From: Candidatus Aminicenantota bacterium
Lineage (GTDB): Bacteria > Acidobacteriota > Aminicenantia > UBA2199
Length of the DNA: 50,199 nucleotides
Assembly: GCA_018262835.1 (NCBI GenBank)
Contig: JADFDP010000006.1
Span: forward strand, 7,013-57,211
Direction of reading: 5' to 3'
Shown here: positions 15,610 to 23,836 of the stretch, piece after piece
Numbering within the stretch: position 1 is the first letter of the stretch
How the letters are laid out: the number at the start of each line of letters is the position of its first letter
Translations under genes and position numbers: made by a program
Notes under the pieces: generated by a model
Told to the model about the DNA's origin: nothing
Database searches by the model: none
The model's input: the letters and a program-made list of their open reading frames with translations, nothing else

Positions 15610-17253
15610 TTAGATAACGATCTTTTCCTTGTACTCGCCGAACACGGCGCGCATCTGGTCGGCGATCTCCTGCAGGGTGGCGTAGGCCTTGACCGCCTCC
15701 AGGATCGGCGGCATGAGGTTGCCGTCGCCGGCGGCGGTCGCCTTGACCTTGGCCAGGGCATTTTTCACGGCGGCGTTATCGCGCTCCTTCTTGGTCTTCA
15801 GCAGGCGCTGGTTCTGGAGCGCTTCGCCTTCGGGGGAGACCTTCAGCGTTTTCAAATGCGAAAGGTCCTCGTGGACCTGGAACTGGTTGACGCCGACGAT
15901 CACCTGTTCGCCGCTGTCGATCTCCTTCTGGTAGGAGTAGGAACTGTCCTGGATCTGCTGCTGCGGGTAGCCCGCCTCGATGGCCGCGAGCATGCCGCCC
16001 ATGGCTTCGATCTTGTCGAGGTATTTCCAGACCTCTTTTTCTATTTCGTTGGTCAGGGCTTCGACATAGTAAGACCCGGCCAGCGGGTCGATGGTGTCGG
16101 CCACGCCGCTCTCGAAGGCGATGACCTGCTGGGTGCGCAGCGCCACGCGCACGGATTCCTCGGTAGGCAGGGCCAGGGCTTCGTCCATGGAATTGGTGTG
16201 CAGGCTTTGCGTGCCGCCCAGGACCGCGGCCAGCGCCTGCAGGGTGACGCGCACCACGTTGTTGGTCGGCTGCTGGGCGGTGAGGGTGACTCCGCCGGTC
16301 TGGGTATGGAAGCGCATCAGCTGCGACTTGTCGCCGGCCTTGAACTTGTCCTTCATGATCCGGGCCCAGATGCGGCGGGCGGCGCGGAACTTGGCCACCT
16401 CTTCCAGCAGGTTGTTATGGCTGGCGAAGAAAAAGGAGAGCCGCGGCGCGAATTCGTCCACCTGCAGCCCCGAGTCCAGGGCCGACTTGACGTATTCGAC
16501 GGCGTCGGCAAACGTGAAAGCCAATTCCTGGACCGCCGTGGAACCGGCTTCGCGGATGTGATAGCCGCTGATGGAGATGGTGTTCCACTTGGGCACCCGC
16601 TCCTTGCAGAATGAAAAGATATTGGAAATGATGCGCAGGGAGGGCTTGGGCGGATAGATATAAGTGCCGCGGGCGATGTATTCCTTGAGCAGGTCGTTCT
16701 GGATCGTTCCCGACAGCCGCTCGAAGGCCAGGCCCCTCTTTTCGGCCACGGCCAGGTACATGGCCAGGATGATGGCCGCCGAAGCGTTGATGGTCATGGA
16801 TACCGACACCTTGTCCAGGGGGATTTCCGCGAACAGCGTCTCCATGTCCGCCATGGTGTCGATGGCCACCCCGACCTTGCCCACCTCTCCTTCGCACAGC
16901 TCGTTGTCCGAATCCAGCCCGATCTGGGTCGGCAGGTCAAAAGCCACGCTCAAGCCGGTCTGCCCCTGCTCCAGCAGGTAGCGGTAGCGGCGGTTCGATT
17001 CCTCGGCCGAACCGAAGCCGGCGTACTGGCGCATGGTCCAGAACTTGCCGCGGTACATGGTCGGCTGCACGCCGCGGGTAAAGGGGTAGGCCCCGGGATA
17101 GCCCAGGTCATTGTCATAGTCGAGTTGGCGGATGTCGCCGGCATCATAGAGGCGACGCACCGGAAAAGAGGTGACCTTGAAATATTCCTTGCGCTCCTTG
17201 TTTTTTTCCAGCGTCTTTTTTAAAATGCGTTCTTCCCATTCTTTTTTTTTCAT
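15610..17253 (-). CDS. Acyl-CoA mutase large subunit, methylmalonyl-CoA mutase type
   Basis: The 547-residue protein is the catalytic TIM-barrel chain of a B12-dependent acyl-CoA mutase. It shows [20 protein letters not shown] (about residues 57-76), [69 protein letters not shown] and [20 protein letters not shown], all family landmarks. The C-terminal cobalamin-binding domain (DxHxxG) is absent, so a separate small subunit must be encoded elsewhere. Methylmalonyl-CoA is the likeliest substrate, but related enzymes act on isobutyryl- or 2-hydroxyisobutyryl-CoA, and the Gln in TRGVQPTMY differs from the Tyr common in classical methylmalonyl-CoA mutases. The ATG has AGAGG about 9 nt upstream. 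Confidence 0.9.
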   Translation of the reverse strand: MKKKEWEERILKKTLEKNKERKEYFKVTSFPVRRLYDAGDIRQLDYDNDLGYPGAYPFTRGVQPTMYRGKFWTMRQYAGFGSAEESNRRYRYLLEQGQTGLSVAFDLPTQIGLDSDNELCEGEVGKVGVAIDTMADMETLFAEIPLDKVSVSMTINASAAIILAMYLAVAEKRGLAFERLSGTIQNDLLKEYIARGTYIYPPKPSLRIISNIFSFCKERVPKWNTISISGYHIREAGSTAVQELAFTFADAVEYVKSALDSGLQVDEFAPRLSFFFASHNNLLEEVAKFRAARRIWARIMKDKFKAGDKSQLMRFHTQTGGVTLTAQQPTNNVVRVTLQALAAVLGGTQSLHTNSMDEALALPTEESVRVALRTQQVIAFESGVADTIDPLAGSYYVEALTNEIEKEVWKYLDKIEAMGGMLAAIEAGYPQQQIQDSSYSYQKEIDSGEQVIVGVNQFQVHEDLSHLKTLKVSPEGEALQNQRLLKTKKERDNAAVKNALAKVKATAAGDGNLMPPILEAVKAYATLQEIADQMRAVFGEYKEKIVI

Positions 17254-17377
17254 GGAATGTAACCTCTTGGTAAAATGAAAAGGTATCTATTTCTTATTTG
17301 GCGCCAGGAAGACGGAATAATTCCCCGCCCGTGACGCCTTCAATGTCCATCCACCGTTCCAGACAGAAAGATGCCGC

Positions 17378-17614
17378 TTAAATTCTCGATTTTTTCTTGA
17401 ACGTGTCCTTGGCGTCATCAATAAAAGTCCTGGCTTTTTCACTCACCCTTTCAACCCCGTCCTTGACTTCGCTGCCGAGCTTTTCGGAAAAATCCTTGAT
17501 CTGCTTGCGGGTCTCTTTTCCGGATTGGGGGGCGAACATCAGCGCCAGGCCAGCTCCGATGGCGGCTCCGGTCAAAAAGCTGAAAAACATTTTGCTGCCA
17601 GTATTGTCGCTCAT
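17378..17614 (-). CDS. YtxH-domain small membrane protein
   Basis: A 78-residue protein with one N-terminal membrane segment (FFSFLTGAAIGAGLALMFAPQSG) followed by an amphipathic Lys/Glu-rich helix (KETRKQIKDFSEKLGSEVKD). The membrane segment ending in APxSGxExR is the YtxH signature. These proteins are linked to envelope stress, but their biochemistry is unknown. It overlaps the DUF948 gene by ATGA, a pairing seen in many genomes. Confidence 0.85.
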   Translation of the reverse strand: MSDNTGSKMFFSFLTGAAIGAGLALMFAPQSGKETRKQIKDFSEKLGSEVKDGVERVSEKARTFIDDAKDTFKKKSRI

Positions 17615-17982
17615 TTATTTCCTCCTTTTATTTTCCTGATCAGATTCCAACCTATCTTGATGGCCGGCAGGAAGGCCAGCAATCCAGCCGAGCGCCTGAG
17701 CACGTTCTGGCTGATGAATTGCAGGGCGTCACCGGCATTTTCCACGGTGCGCTTGGATTGGGCGAGTACCATGTCGACTTTTTCCAGCCGGTCCTCGGCC
17801 ATGACGCTGACCCTTTTCAATTCCCGCGCCAGGTCGCGCATTTCCAGCGAGGTTTTTTCCATGTCCACCAGCAGCGACTTGAACTGCTGAATGGCCGGGA
17901 CCAGGGTAATGACCAGCAGCAAAAAACCCAGGGAAAAAACCAGCGCGACCACAAAAATAATAATCAAGACCGATGTGCTCAT
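17611..17982 (-). CDS. DUF948-family membrane protein
   Basis: The 123-residue product has one N-terminal transmembrane helix (VLIIIFVVALVFSLGFLLLVITLVPAI) and a long coiled-coil region (LVDMEKTSLEMRDLARELKRV...) typical of DUF948. The neighbouring YtxH protein overlaps it by 4 bp, so both are probably made together. The function is unknown. A clear promoter lies 20 nt upstream. Confidence 0.8.
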   Translation of the reverse strand: MSTSVLIIIFVVALVFSLGFLLLVITLVPAIQQFKSLLVDMEKTSLEMRDLARELKRVSVMAEDRLEKVDMVLAQSKRTVENAGDALQFISQNVLRRSAGLLAFLPAIKIGWNLIRKIKGGNK

Positions 17983-18000
17983 ATTTATCTCTTATCCGTT

Positions 18001-18028
18001 ATTATATGTAAAAGCGACCCATTGTCAA
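18001..18028 (-). promoter_or_regulatory. Promoter of the DUF948-YtxH pair
   Basis: On the minus strand TTGACA, 16 bp, TATAAT; an AAGAGAT ribosome site follows before the ATG at 17982. Confidence 0.75.
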
Positions 18029-18032
18029 CAAT

Positions 18033-18902
18033 TCAAAGGACTTTTTTTAGTTTTGACAGCAATTTTTCCGCTGCCAACCGGTTTTCCAGGGTCAGGGTGA
18101 TCTGGACCCTTTCATCGGAGAAAAATGGGGTGTGGGCAAAAGAGATGCTGCCGGTTGCCATTCTTTTCTGCCAGCGGTCCCATTCCCTTTCCCCTTGCGC
18201 CAGCCCGGGATAACGCAGTCCCCGCAGGATGTCCAGGATTTTTTTCTGCGGCATCTCCTTCTCCAGCAACAGGTCCAGGCCGGCGGCGGCCAGGAGCGGG
18301 CCCAGCGCCTTCTTTTCGCGGAAAGCGATCTCCTCCAGCCATTGAACGACCAGCCATTGCTGGCTTTCCGAAAACCGGCACGCCCGCAAAAGCCCGATGG
18401 CTTGGACCCTGATTTTTTCAGGCATGTCGGCCGCTTTCAATGCCGCTTTCAAGCCCAGGCGGCCGGCGGCCAGACAGGTGCGGAAAGGCTCGGCCAGCAG
18501 CAGTTCCAGGCTTTTCCGCAGGCGATCGTCCAAGGTGAAATTCAATTCGGCGCCGCGCCGGATGTTTTCCATCGGGCACAAAGGCAAAATTTTTTTTAGG
18601 AACAGCAGCTTCTCGCAGAGGTTCAGCCCGAACAGGCGGTCCAGGACATTGTAATTCAGCAGCAGGGCTTCGGCCGGTCCCAGGTCGATTTGCAGGGCGC
18701 GGACACGGGCCCTTCCTTGCTGCCGCGACAGCAAAAGGAAATCGTGGCCGCAGATCACCCGCCGCTCCCCGTCGACGACCAGCAGGGGCAGGCCGGGAAA
18801 CTTGTCTTCGCAGTCGGCGTAGCGCTCGGGCAAATGGGGAAAAGTAAAGGAGTACCTGTCGTCGGAATCGATCTCAGCCAGCATCAGGGTGAGTTCAGCC
18901 AT
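18033..18902 (-). CDS. Orphan ParB-like nuclease-fold protein
   Basis: The 289-residue product resembles the ParB/sulfiredoxin N-terminal domain: GLPLLVVDGERRVICGHDFLLLSRQQG (about residues 36-62) matches the 'value, then G-x-R/H, then variable residues' pattern, and NYNVLDRLFGLNLCEKLLFLKKILP matches the ParB box that reads N-l-x-r-x-x-L-n-p-x-E. The rest is helical and might include a DNA-binding helix-turn-helix, but I cannot identify it. The usual ParB G-E-R-R is replaced by CGHD. No ParA partner or parS-type site is visible here. It stands alone between a leftward and a rightward gene. The family call is a motif inference. Confidence 0.45.
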   Translation of the reverse strand: MAELTLMLAEIDSDDRYSFTFPHLPERYADCEDKFPGLPLLVVDGERRVICGHDFLLLSRQQGRARVRALQIDLGPAEALLLNYNVLDRLFGLNLCEKLLFLKKILPLCPMENIRRGAELNFTLDDRLRKSLELLLAEPFRTCLAAGRLGLKAALKAADMPEKIRVQAIGLLRACRFSESQQWLVVQWLEEIAFREKKALGPLLAAAGLDLLLEKEMPQKKILDILRGLRYPGLAQGEREWDRWQKRMATGSISFAHTPFFSDERVQITLTLENRLAAEKLLSKLKKVL

Positions 18903-19015
18903 GGGTTCGCCTGCCGCCCGGACCCGGAAATACGCTGTTGCTCATGGCCTCATTGTAGCGCAGCGCGGCGCGCTTGGCAAAACGGCGAGGCATCTTTAAG
19001 CCTTTTGGGATTTGG

Positions 19016-19021
19016 TATAAA
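19016..19021 (+). promoter_or_regulatory. -10 box of the dipeptidase operon, predicted leaderless
   Basis: TATAAA (within TATAAAAT) ends 8 nt before the ATG at 19030. No convincing -35 hexamer and no ribosome site. Confidence 0.5.
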
Positions 19022-19029
19022 ATGAAACC

Positions 19030-20151
19030 ATGAAAAAAAGCAGCGCCGCTTCACTGCCCAAAGACCTCCTGGTTTTCGACGCCCATTGCGACACGGCCAG
19101 CATGCTGTTCGACCAGCCCTGGGACTTCCGAAGCCACCCGGGCCACCTCGACCTGCGCAAGGCGAGAAAGGGCGGCCTCAAGGCCCAGATCTTCGCCGTC
19201 TGGGTCGACCCGCTGCTGGCTCCGCACCGGGCCATGAAAAGGGCTTTGCAGCTGCTGCAGACCATGGAACAAAAGGTGTTCCAGCCCAAGCTGGCCGCCA
19301 AGGTCACTTCGACTGCGGAAATGGCGGCCGCGCTGGACCGGAAAAAGCTTGCCGCCTGGCTGTTCCTGGAGGGCGGGCACATCATTGAAAACTCCCCGGA
19401 GATCCTCCATGTCTTTTATTCCCTGGGTGTGCGCGGCATGACCCTGACCCATTCCAAAAACACCGACTGGGCCGATTCCGCCACCGACGCGCCCCGTGCC
19501 AGGGGGTTGAACGCCCTGGGCCGGCAGATCGTGGGGCAAATGGCTGAAATAGGCATGGCCATCGACGTCTCCCACGCCGCCGACCAAACCATCGCCCAGG
19601 TTTTAAAGGCCACAACGGTCCCGGTCATGGCCTCGCATTCCAACGCCAGAAAACTGTGCCCCATCCCGCGTAATTTGCCGGATGAGTTCATCCGTGAAAT
19701 CGGAGCCCGCCGGGGATTCATCGGGGCAAATTTTTTCCCGGCCTTCATCCAGCGCCGGGTATTCGACCAGATCGAGGAAAATTTCAATGGATTTGCCCGG
19801 GAAATCAAGGACAGGAGCCGCGGCCACCTGGACGATCCCGACTATTTAAGCCGGGTGGAATGGGAATATTATGTACGAGCCGCGGCCGGCAACGATGCGG
19901 TGGCCATGAACGACCTGATCGACCATATCGTCCATATCGCCTCGACCGGCGGCATCGACTGCGTGGGCCTGGGCAGCGATTTTGACGGCATCCCTTCCAC
20001 CCCAACCGGTCTCGCCGGCGCAGCCGCTTATCCCGCCCTGGCTGCCGCTTTGCAGCAAAGAGGCTTCCGGGAAAAAGAAGTCAGAAAGATCTGCGGCCTG
20101 AACCTGCGGAATTTCTTGCGCCGCGTGGAACAAAGAGGCCGCGGCCGATGA
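19030..20151 (+). CDS. Membrane dipeptidase, M19 family
   Basis: M19 enzymes are zinc dipeptidases that hydrolyse dipeptides, including D-amino acid ones. The 373-residue protein has the metal ligands FDAHCDT (about residues 16-22), the bridging Glu in LFLEGGHIIE (about 113), VSHAAD (His) and ASHSNAR (His), plus GLGSDFDGIPSTP near the C-terminus. RGMTLTHSKNTDWADSATD is also typical. No signal peptide is visible, so it is probably cytoplasmic. It is the first gene of a tightly packed unit with a patatin-like gene (4-bp overlap) and a YkgJ-type gene. It lacks a ribosome site. Confidence 0.93.
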   Translation: MKKSSAASLPKDLLVFDAHCDTASMLFDQPWDFRSHPGHLDLRKARKGGLKAQIFAVWVDPLLAPHRAMKRALQLLQTMEQKVFQPKLAAKVTSTAEMAAALDRKKLAAWLFLEGGHIIENSPEILHVFYSLGVRGMTLTHSKNTDWADSATDAPRARGLNALGRQIVGQMAEIGMAIDVSHAADQTIAQVLKATTVPVMASHSNARKLCPIPRNLPDEFIREIGARRGFIGANFFPAFIQRRVFDQIEENFNGFAREIKDRSRGHLDDPDYLSRVEWEYYVRAAAGNDAVAMNDLIDHIVHIASTGGIDCVGLGSDFDGIPSTPTGLAGAAAYPALAAALQQRGFREKEVRKICGLNLRNFLRRVEQRGRGR

Positions 20152-21047
20152 AGGTCGGCATCGCCCTGGGCGGCGGCGGCGCCAAGGGCCTGGCGCACAT
20201 CGGGGTGTTGAAAGTCCTGGAAGCGCACGGCATTGTTCCCGACCTGGTGGCGGGAACCAGCATCGGCGCCCTGATCGGGGCCCTTTACCTGCTGCGCGGC
20301 GATATCCATGCCGTCGAGGCATACGCCCTGGGCTTTGAGAATTCGAACCTCTATCCCCACCTGGTGCCGCGGCCCTCCAGTTCGGGGATAATCTCGGAAA
20401 AGCGGATCCAGGCCTTTTTACACGGCATCTTCGGCAGCCAGCGCATTGAAGACCTGGACAGGCCGTTTTTCTGCCCGGCGGCCGACATCCGCAGCGGCCG
20501 GGAGGTCATGTTCGGGCGCGGCAGCCTGCAGCAAGCCGTGCGGGCATCCATCTCCGTTCCCGTCATCTTCAAGCCGGTCCGCCTGCGCCGCAGCTACCTG
20601 GTCGATGGCGGCCTGCTCAACCCGGTGCCGGTCGACGTGCTGAAAAAAAACGGCAGCGGCTTTACCATCGCCGTCAACGTCATCACGCCGCGCCCCTTGC
20701 GGCCGCGGCGCCTGAACAAAGCCAATGTCAAGGAAAAACTGCTGCTGGCCCGCCTCGACAATTATCTGAGCCGGAAGCTGGTGTCCGGCCGCCCGGACCG
20801 GGAACCCAACGTGATCGAGACGTTCCTGGCCACCATGGAGTTCATGCAGCAAAAATTGATCGCCGCCCGGCTGCGCAATGACGCCCCCGATGCCACCATC
20901 CACGTGGAGACGGCGGATTTCAAATTCTTTGAGTTTTACCGGCCGGCCGCGATCATCCGCCGCGGCGAGGCGGCCGCGCGCCGGGAGATCGATGACGTGC
21001 TGGAAAGCCTGCGTCGGCGTCAGGCGGCGGAAAAACGGGACGGCTGA
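20148..21047 (+). CDS. Patatin-like phospholipase
   Basis: The 299-residue protein is a Ser/Asp-dyad acyl hydrolase. GIALGGGGAKGLAHIG (about residues 4-19) gives the oxyanion-hole glycines, GTSIGALIG (about 39-47) is the GxSxG nucleophile motif, and DGGLLNPVP (about 161-169) carries the catalytic Asp. It may cleave phospholipids or other acyl esters; the substrate is not known. There is no signal peptide. Its ATG overlaps the dipeptidase stop (ATGA). The length and motif spacing match bacterial RssA-type proteins. Confidence 0.9.
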   Translation: MKVGIALGGGGAKGLAHIGVLKVLEAHGIVPDLVAGTSIGALIGALYLLRGDIHAVEAYALGFENSNLYPHLVPRPSSSGIISEKRIQAFLHGIFGSQRIEDLDRPFFCPAADIRSGREVMFGRGSLQQAVRASISVPVIFKPVRLRRSYLVDGGLLNPVPVDVLKKNGSGFTIAVNVITPRPLRPRRLNKANVKEKLLLARLDNYLSRKLVSGRPDREPNVIETFLATMEFMQQKLIAARLRNDAPDATIHVETADFKFFEFYRPAAIIRRGEAAARREIDDVLESLRRRQAAEKRDG

Positions 21048-21049
21048 AA

Positions 21050-21481
21050 ATGGATGCTTGCGGCTGCGAAAGATGCGTCAGCGCCTGCCGCCGCGATCCC
21101 GGCCGGCTCATTCCCTCCGATGTGAAGAAAATCGCCGCCTTTCTGAATATCAGCGAAAAGGAACTGCTGGCCGGCTATCTGGTGCGCATTCCGGCCGGAG
21201 GAAAAAACGACCATATCCATTTTCTGGCCCCGGCCAAGTTCAAGGGCGGACGTTTTCTGGCCGCCGCCGGCTCGACGGTCCCGGAATATTACGCGCACGA
21301 AAATGGACGCTGTGTTTTTTTAGCCGCGGAAAACCTCTGTTCCATTCATGCGGTCAAGCCATTTGAATGCGCCGCCTACATGGGGTGCAAGCACACGTTC
21401 CTGGGTCGGCCATACAAGGAAAAGGACGTGGAAACCTTCTTTATCTCGCGCTGGAGAAAGTACCAGGATCAGTTTCGCTAA
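21050..21481 (+). CDS. YkgJ-family cysteine cluster protein
   Basis: The 143-residue protein has a Cys-rich N-terminus (ACGCERCVSACRRDPG) followed by GRCVFL and NLCSIHAVKPFECAAYMGC. The spacing of cysteines matches the YkgJ family of putative zinc- or iron-binding proteins, whose function is unknown. It starts two bases after the patatin stop codon with no clear ribosome site, so translation is probably coupled to that gene. A palindromic repeat follows it. Confidence 0.8.
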   Translation: MDACGCERCVSACRRDPGRLIPSDVKKIAAFLNISEKELLAGYLVRIPAGGKNDHIHFLAPAKFKGGRFLAAAGSTVPEYYAHENGRCVFLAAENLCSIHAVKPFECAAYMGCKHTFLGRPYKEKDVETFFISRWRKYQDQFR

Positions 21482-21511
21482 AAAAGAGCTTGGCAGACGG
21501 TAGACGGCAAG

Positions 21512-21672
21512 AATAAAGCACCAAATTCCAAGCATCAAATAACAAACAAGCTCCAAGCACCAATTACCAAATGACCAAAACAAAGAGGAGCATCTAACAA
21601 TGCCGTTGTTTGGGTCATTGGAATTTGGAGGTTGGAATTTATTTGGGATTTGGTGCTTGGGTTTTGGAATTT
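21512..21672. repeat. Palindromic intergenic repeat of about 160 bp, copy B
   Basis: Same word order as the element at 15403-15560: CACCAAATTCC/CAAGCATCAAATAAC on the left, GGTCATTGGAATTTGGAGG and GGGATTTGGTGCTTGGG on the right. It lies between the convergent ends of the YkgJ and thiS genes. Confidence 0.85.
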
Positions 21673-21717
21673 ATTTTCTTACTCGTTGCGCGTCATGGCC
21701 GCTTGGTTGAGCGACTA

Positions 21718-21921
21718 TCAGCCTCCGGAGATCAAGTGGATGGCTTCGACGTTGTCGCCGTCGCCGATGAACACCCGCTCGTAGTCTTCTTTTTTGACCA
21801 GCCGGTTGTTGATCTTGACCACGATCATCGGAAAAGTGAAATGCATCAGGTTCAGCAATTCGCTGACGCTGAACGATTCGCCGGCCATGCTGACTTCTTT
21901 ATTGTTCAGATTGATTTTCAT
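21718..21921 (-). CDS. thiS: ThiS-like sulfur carrier protein
   Basis: A 67-residue ubiquitin-fold protein that ends in Gly-Gly (HLISGG), the C-terminal pair that is adenylated and thiocarboxylated. It also has VVKINNRLVKKEDYERVFIGDGDNVE. In ThiS this sulfur goes to the thiazole of thiamine. The start ATG at 21921 has AAGGGG just upstream and gives a normal ThiS length; an earlier ATG at 21939 would overlap the thiF stop codon. It follows thiF, its likely activating enzyme. No thiG or thiH is nearby, so a different sulfur-transfer role is possible. Confidence 0.85.
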   Translation of the reverse strand: MKINLNNKEVSMAGESFSVSELLNLMHFTFPMIVVKINNRLVKKEDYERVFIGDGDNVEAIHLISGG

Positions 21922-21935
21922 GATTTTCCCCTTGG

Positions 21936-22547
21936 TCATTCATCCCAAACATCGGCGCCAACGGCAGGCTCCAGGTCGTCCATGATGATCTCCAGGGCCT
22001 GGTTGGCCTGCAGGGCGGCCACCACGCCGACGCGCGGCGCCAGGGGCGGCAACTCCGGGGATACCTCGCTGGTCTCATCGCCGCAGATAAACAGGTTGCC
22101 CAGGCGACGGGTGCGCAAGGCGTTGTTCTCCCCGTAGCCGGCCAGCCCCGAACCGGCGATGATGAACTTGTCCGGAAAACACTCGGTCACGATTTCAATG
22201 ATCATCAACTTCATATCGGCCCGGTCGAAGGCCTCGATGATCACCTGGCAATTTTTAAAAATATCCACCACTTCGTCCGGCCCCAAACGCACATCATGCG
22301 CCTGCACGACAATATCGGGATTGACCTTCTTGATGTTTTCCTGCAGCGCCAACACTTTTTTCTGGCCGACCTGCTCCCGGAAATAGTACTGCCGGTCCAG
22401 ATTTTCCAAAGTGACGGTGTCAAAATCGGCGATGACCAGGGTGCCGACACCGGCGCGGGCCAGGGCCATGGCGCAGTTGGAGCCGAGCCCGCCGCAGCCG
22501 GCGATGCCGATACATGTGCCTTTCAGTTTTTCAAGTTTTGATTTCAT
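21936..22547 (-). CDS. thiF: ThiF/HesA-type sulfur carrier adenylyltransferase
   Basis: The 203-residue protein is an E1-like adenylyltransferase with the Rossmann motif GIAGCGGLGSN (about residues 14-24) and the downstream ADFDTVTLENLDRQYYF block. It activates the C-terminal Gly of a ThiS-type carrier with ATP. It is short for the family (ThiF type 2). Cysteine pairs that usually bind zinc are not obvious. The thiS gene lies just downstream, with only 14 bp between the thiF stop and the thiS ATG at 21921 (4-bp overlap if the ATG at 21939 is used). It has its own promoter and a GGGAG ribosome site. Confidence 0.85.
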   Translation of the reverse strand: MKSKLEKLKGTCIGIAGCGGLGSNCAMALARAGVGTLVIADFDTVTLENLDRQYYFREQVGQKKVLALQENIKKVNPDIVVQAHDVRLGPDEVVDIFKNCQVIIEAFDRADMKLMIIEIVTECFPDKFIIAGSGLAGYGENNALRTRRLGNLFICGDETSEVSPELPPLAPRVGVVAALQANQALEIIMDDLEPAVGADVWDE

Positions 22548-22564
22548 GATCTCCCAGAGGCTAT

Positions 22565-22593
22565 ATTATATTCCCTTCCAAGTCGAAAATCAA
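22565..22593 (-). promoter_or_regulatory. Promoter of thiF-thiS
   Basis: On the minus strand TTGATT, 17 bp, TATAAT. It overlaps the last few bases of rlmN. Confidence 0.65.
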
Positions 22594-23633
22594 GGTTTTT
22601 CAGGAAGAACGGCCAGCTGGCCGCAGGCCGAGCGGATTCCCTGCCCCTTGGACCAGCGGGTGATGACGGTCAGGCTCTTCTCCAGCAGCACGGCGCGGAA
22701 TTTTTCCACTGTGGCTTCGTCGGGGCGCTGGAAGGGGAGAGCCGGATTCTCGTTGTAGGGGATAAGGTTGACCTTGGCTGGGATTCCGTGCAGCAGCCGG
22801 GCCAGCTGCCGGGCCTGGTCAGGGGAATCGTTGACCCCTTGCAGGAGCACGTATTCGCAGGTGATGCGCTGGCGGCGCTTGTGCTCGCGGAACCAGGCCA
22901 GCAGCCCGTCCAGGCTCTCCCGGCGCGACACCGGCATTAATTCACAACGCAGAGCGGAAGTCGGGGCGTTCAAAGAAAAGGCGATCTTGACCGGCGGGAA
23001 GTCTTGTTCCAGATTCTTAAGGTTTTCCAGAATGCCGGCCGTGGACACGGTGACGTGCCGGGGTGAAATATTCAGCCCATCCGGCTCGCTGATCGCGCGC
23101 AAGGCCCGGGCAAGGCTTTCATAGTTGAGCAGCGGCTCGCCCATGCCCATGAACACCAGGTTCAGCTTGCCAGAGTAGCCAGCCAATTCTTTTTTCAAAA
23201 TCAGCACCTGGGTGATTATTTCTCCGGAGCTGAGATTGCGGCGGAAACCCATGGCGCCGGTGGCGCAGAAACGGCAGGCCAGGGCACACCCCATCTGGGT
23301 CGACAGGCAGAAAGTGTAATGGTCTTTTTCGCGGATCAGCACGGTCTCGACTTTCAAGCCGTCGGCCAGGCCGATAAGGAATTTGCGCGTACCCTGCTCG
23401 TCGTTTTGACTCTCCAGCACGGGCCGGCAAGCGCATTCATAAAGGCGGGCGATTTTTTCGCGGTCGGCCTTGCCGATGTTGCTCCAGGCGGTCGGATCCT
23501 GGCTGTTCTTGTGATAGAGCCACTGAAAAACCTGGCGGGCGGTGAAGGGACGGAAGCCGGCGGCACGCAATTCTTCTTTTAATTCGTTTAACTGGCGCTC
23601 CAGGATCCATGGTTTGGTTATCAGTTTCTTCAC
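22590..23633 (-). CDS. rlmN: 23S rRNA (adenine2503-C2)-methyltransferase RlmN
   Basis: RlmN is a radical SAM enzyme that methylates A2503 of 23S rRNA and A37 of some tRNAs. The 347-residue product has the radical SAM cluster CALACRFCATG, the conserved VFMGMGEPLLNY block, VTVSTAGI, IAFSLNAP and the C-terminal GIRSACGQLA with the Cys that transiently carries the methyl group. Start choice: GTG 23633 (KKLITKPWILERQ) fits the family length. Longer in-frame readings run into a repeat element. The start has no ribosome site, and a -10 box (TATCAT) lies 7 nt away. Confidence 0.95.
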   Translation of the reverse strand: MKKLITKPWILERQLNELKEELRAAGFRPFTARQVFQWLYHKNSQDPTAWSNIGKADREKIARLYECACRPVLESQNDEQGTRKFLIGLADGLKVETVLIREKDHYTFCLSTQMGCALACRFCATGAMGFRRNLSSGEIITQVLILKKELAGYSGKLNLVFMGMGEPLLNYESLARALRAISEPDGLNISPRHVTVSTAGILENLKNLEQDFPPVKIAFSLNAPTSALRCELMPVSRRESLDGLLAWFREHKRRQRITCEYVLLQGVNDSPDQARQLARLLHGIPAKVNLIPYNENPALPFQRPDEATVEKFRAVLLEKSLTVITRWSKGQGIRSACGQLAVLPEKP

Positions 23634-23640
23634 TAAACCA

Positions 23641-23670
23641 ATGATATCGCAATTCAGTGACAAGTGACAA
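23641..23670 (-). promoter_or_regulatory. Candidate rlmN promoter, predicted leaderless
   Basis: On the minus strand TTGTCA (inside the heptamer-repeat element), 18 bp, TATCAT, then 7 nt to the GTG start. Confidence 0.45.
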
Positions 23671-23751
23671 GTGGCGAGTAACGAGGGAAGAGAACGGCAA
23701 TAGTTCAGGATCTTGCTTTTCCTTTTCACTTGTCACTCGTTACTTGTCACT
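23656..23751. repeat. Inverted heptamer-repeat element, copy 2
   Basis: AGTGACA AGTGACA AGTGGCG AGTAACG on the left arm, and the same unit on the opposite strand in the right arm (AGTGACA AGTAACG AGTGACA). The 7-bp period matches the copy at 7243-7357. It lies between the divergent rlmN and aminotransferase genes. Confidence 0.75.
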
Positions 23752-23780
23752 GCAGTTCAATTTCTGCTTAGCGGAATCCA

Positions 23781-23809
23781 TTGATTTAAGATCGAAAAAA
23801 GATTATAAT
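23781..23809 (+). promoter_or_regulatory. Promoter of the aminotransferase gene
   Basis: TTGATT, 17 bp, TATAAT, followed by an AGGAGG ribosome site 4 nt before the ATG at 23837. Confidence 0.75.
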
Positions 23810-23836
23810 TTCATCTTTAACATTTCAGGAGGAACC

